DNA of 6,077 nucleotides, taken from assembly GCA_021799755.1 (NCBI GenBank), contig JAJYZU010000069.1, forward strand, positions 1-6,077. Reading direction: 5' to 3'. This DNA is from Thermoplasmata archaeon (GTDB lineage: Archaea > Thermoplasmatota > Thermoplasmata > Thermoplasmatales > Thermoplasmataceae). Below the pieces are notes generated by a model. It ran no database searches. It was not told where the DNA came from and saw only the letters and a program-made list of their open reading frames with translations. Made by a program: the position numbers and the translations under genes. Positions 5,393 to 6,077 of the stretch are shown in pieces (position 1 is the first letter of the stretch; every line of letters begins with the position of its first letter).

Positions 5393-6077
5393 ATGGAATT
5401 GAAGTATTATATCATGCGCAGGATATTAGTGTTGATCCCGACTGTTATGGGTCTCACACTTCTTGTTTTTCTCCTCTTTAACTTGGTACCGGAATACATG
5501 ATAACTGCAGGTCTTGTTTCTCCACATTTTCAAGGCGCGCAGAGGCTTCAGGCAATAAAAATAGCTGAGATTGTATATGGCCTTACATATGCAAATGGCC
5601 AGCCCATCCCCATCTACATACGTTATTTCCTTTATCTTAAGGATCTTTTGGTTGGAAACTGGGGATTCATGACGAGCAATATGTTCACTGGAAACGTACT
5701 GACTGGAATTGAGCTGTACTTCCCAAACACCCTCCAACTTACCATATTTGCTACAATCGTTACATTTATTATATCAATACCCCTTGGAACCTATATAGGC
5801 GCCCGGCCAAACTCCGGAGCTGATCAGGCGGGTAGGATATTCTCGCTGACCGGCTATGCCATGCCAGCATTTTTCCTAGCAGATGCTCTTGTAATAGCCT
5901 TTGGAAAATATCTGCCCATCGTCGGTTCAATATCACCCCTTGCCAACCCTCCTCCTTGGGCTCTATCTTCAAATGGATCATATCTCATATCGACGCCAAC
6001 TCACATGTTTGTTTTCGATGGTTTAATCCATTTCTTTGCAACCGGAAATATTTACGATTTACAGATTGCTGAAAATG
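5393..6077 (+). CDS. dppB: ABC transporter permease, DppB/OppB type (5' part, cut by right edge)
   Basis: The first 228 codons of an inner-membrane permease for peptide-type ABC import, with no stop before the window ends. The N-terminus MELKYYIMRRILVLIPTVMG begins the typical DppB pattern of a short basic start followed by the first membrane helix (about 9-31). An external segment (32-105) includes 'YIRYFLYLKDLLVGNWG', matching the family's 'y..yl..ll.GdlG'. The transmembrane domain proper starts at 'YFPNTLQLTIFATIVTFI' (109-126), followed by 'IPLGTYIGARP' (129-139), a short cytoplasmic turn with Asp144, and a helix at 150-172 with 'AMPAFFLADALV'. The ATPase-contacting EAA loop would come later, outside the window; family members are usually 310-340 residues. 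An in-frame TAA at 5360-5362 makes the ATG at 5393 the first possible start. It follows the binding-protein gene in the same direction, as expected for one importer. The gene symbol denotes the family type only. Confidence 0.87.
   Translation, partial: MELKYYIMRRILVLIPTVMGLTLLVFLLFNLVPEYMITAGLVSPHFQGAQRLQAIKIAEIVYGLTYANGQPIPIYIRYFLYLKDLLVGNWGFMTSNMFTGNVLTGIELYFPNTLQLTIFATIVTFIISIPLGTYIGARPNSGADQAGRIFSLTGYAMPAFFLADALVIAFGKYLPIVGSISPLANPPPWALSSNGSYLISTPTHMFVFDGLIHFFATGNIYDLQIAEN

Noticed and set aside
5373..5402. Nine-codon upstream reading frame overlapping the permease start
   Set aside because: No ribosome-binding site and a length easily produced by chance; no conservation evidence is available.
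5426..5737. 103-codon minus-strand open frame over the permease gene
   Set aside because: The plus strand encodes a clear DppB-type membrane protein here; the antisense frame is a shadow.

Overview
The window most likely comes from an acidophilic archaeon of the Thermoplasmatales type (Thermoplasma, Ferroplasma or a relative). The evidence is archaeal TATA/BRE-like promoters, probable leaderless starts, poly-T terminators, a bacterio-opsin-activator (HTH_10) type regulator, and secreted proteins that are poor in charge and rich in Asn/Ser/Thr/Tyr and N-glycosylation sequons. The assignment rests on sequence character and has not been confirmed by a search.

Layout. (1) Positions 1-283 hold the 3' end of a signal peptide peptidase SppA-like (S49) gene, cut by the left edge. 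(2) Positions 284-678 hold no convincing gene; there are short inverted repeats built on CCTGA/TCAGG and a poly-T terminator serving the minus strand. (3) On the minus strand, 679-1311 encodes a secreted or membrane-anchored cupredoxin with a C-x3-C loop resembling the CuA site of cytochrome oxidase subunit II, but without the usual second histidine. (4) A 114-bp divergent promoter region holds a perfect 16-bp inverted repeat. (5) On the plus strand, 1426-2040 encodes a 204-residue HTH_10 regulator with a C-x2-C motif. (6) Positions 2181-5054 encode a very large (957 aa) membrane-anchored, PKD-containing, family 5 (peptide/dipeptide type) ABC transporter substrate-binding protein with its own TATA box and a strong Shine-Dalgarno sequence. 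(7) Positions 5055-5392 are a gene-free spacer with a poly-T terminator followed by a perfect 10-bp inverted repeat. (8) Positions 5393-6077 hold the 5' part of a DppB-type permease gene, cut by the right edge.

How the genes work together. The large binding protein and the permease look like parts of one oligopeptide ABC importer, whose second permease and ATPases would be expected to the right. A T-rich tract separates them, so the abundant binding protein can be made in excess of the membrane components. The regulator and the cupredoxin form a divergent pair around a shared palindrome, which suggests local control of a copper/redox protein by a thiol-containing transcription factor. That link is inferred. 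The most unusual items are the CuA-like site lacking a histidine, the C-x2-C regulator beside it, and the uncharacterised inverted repeats in the spacers.
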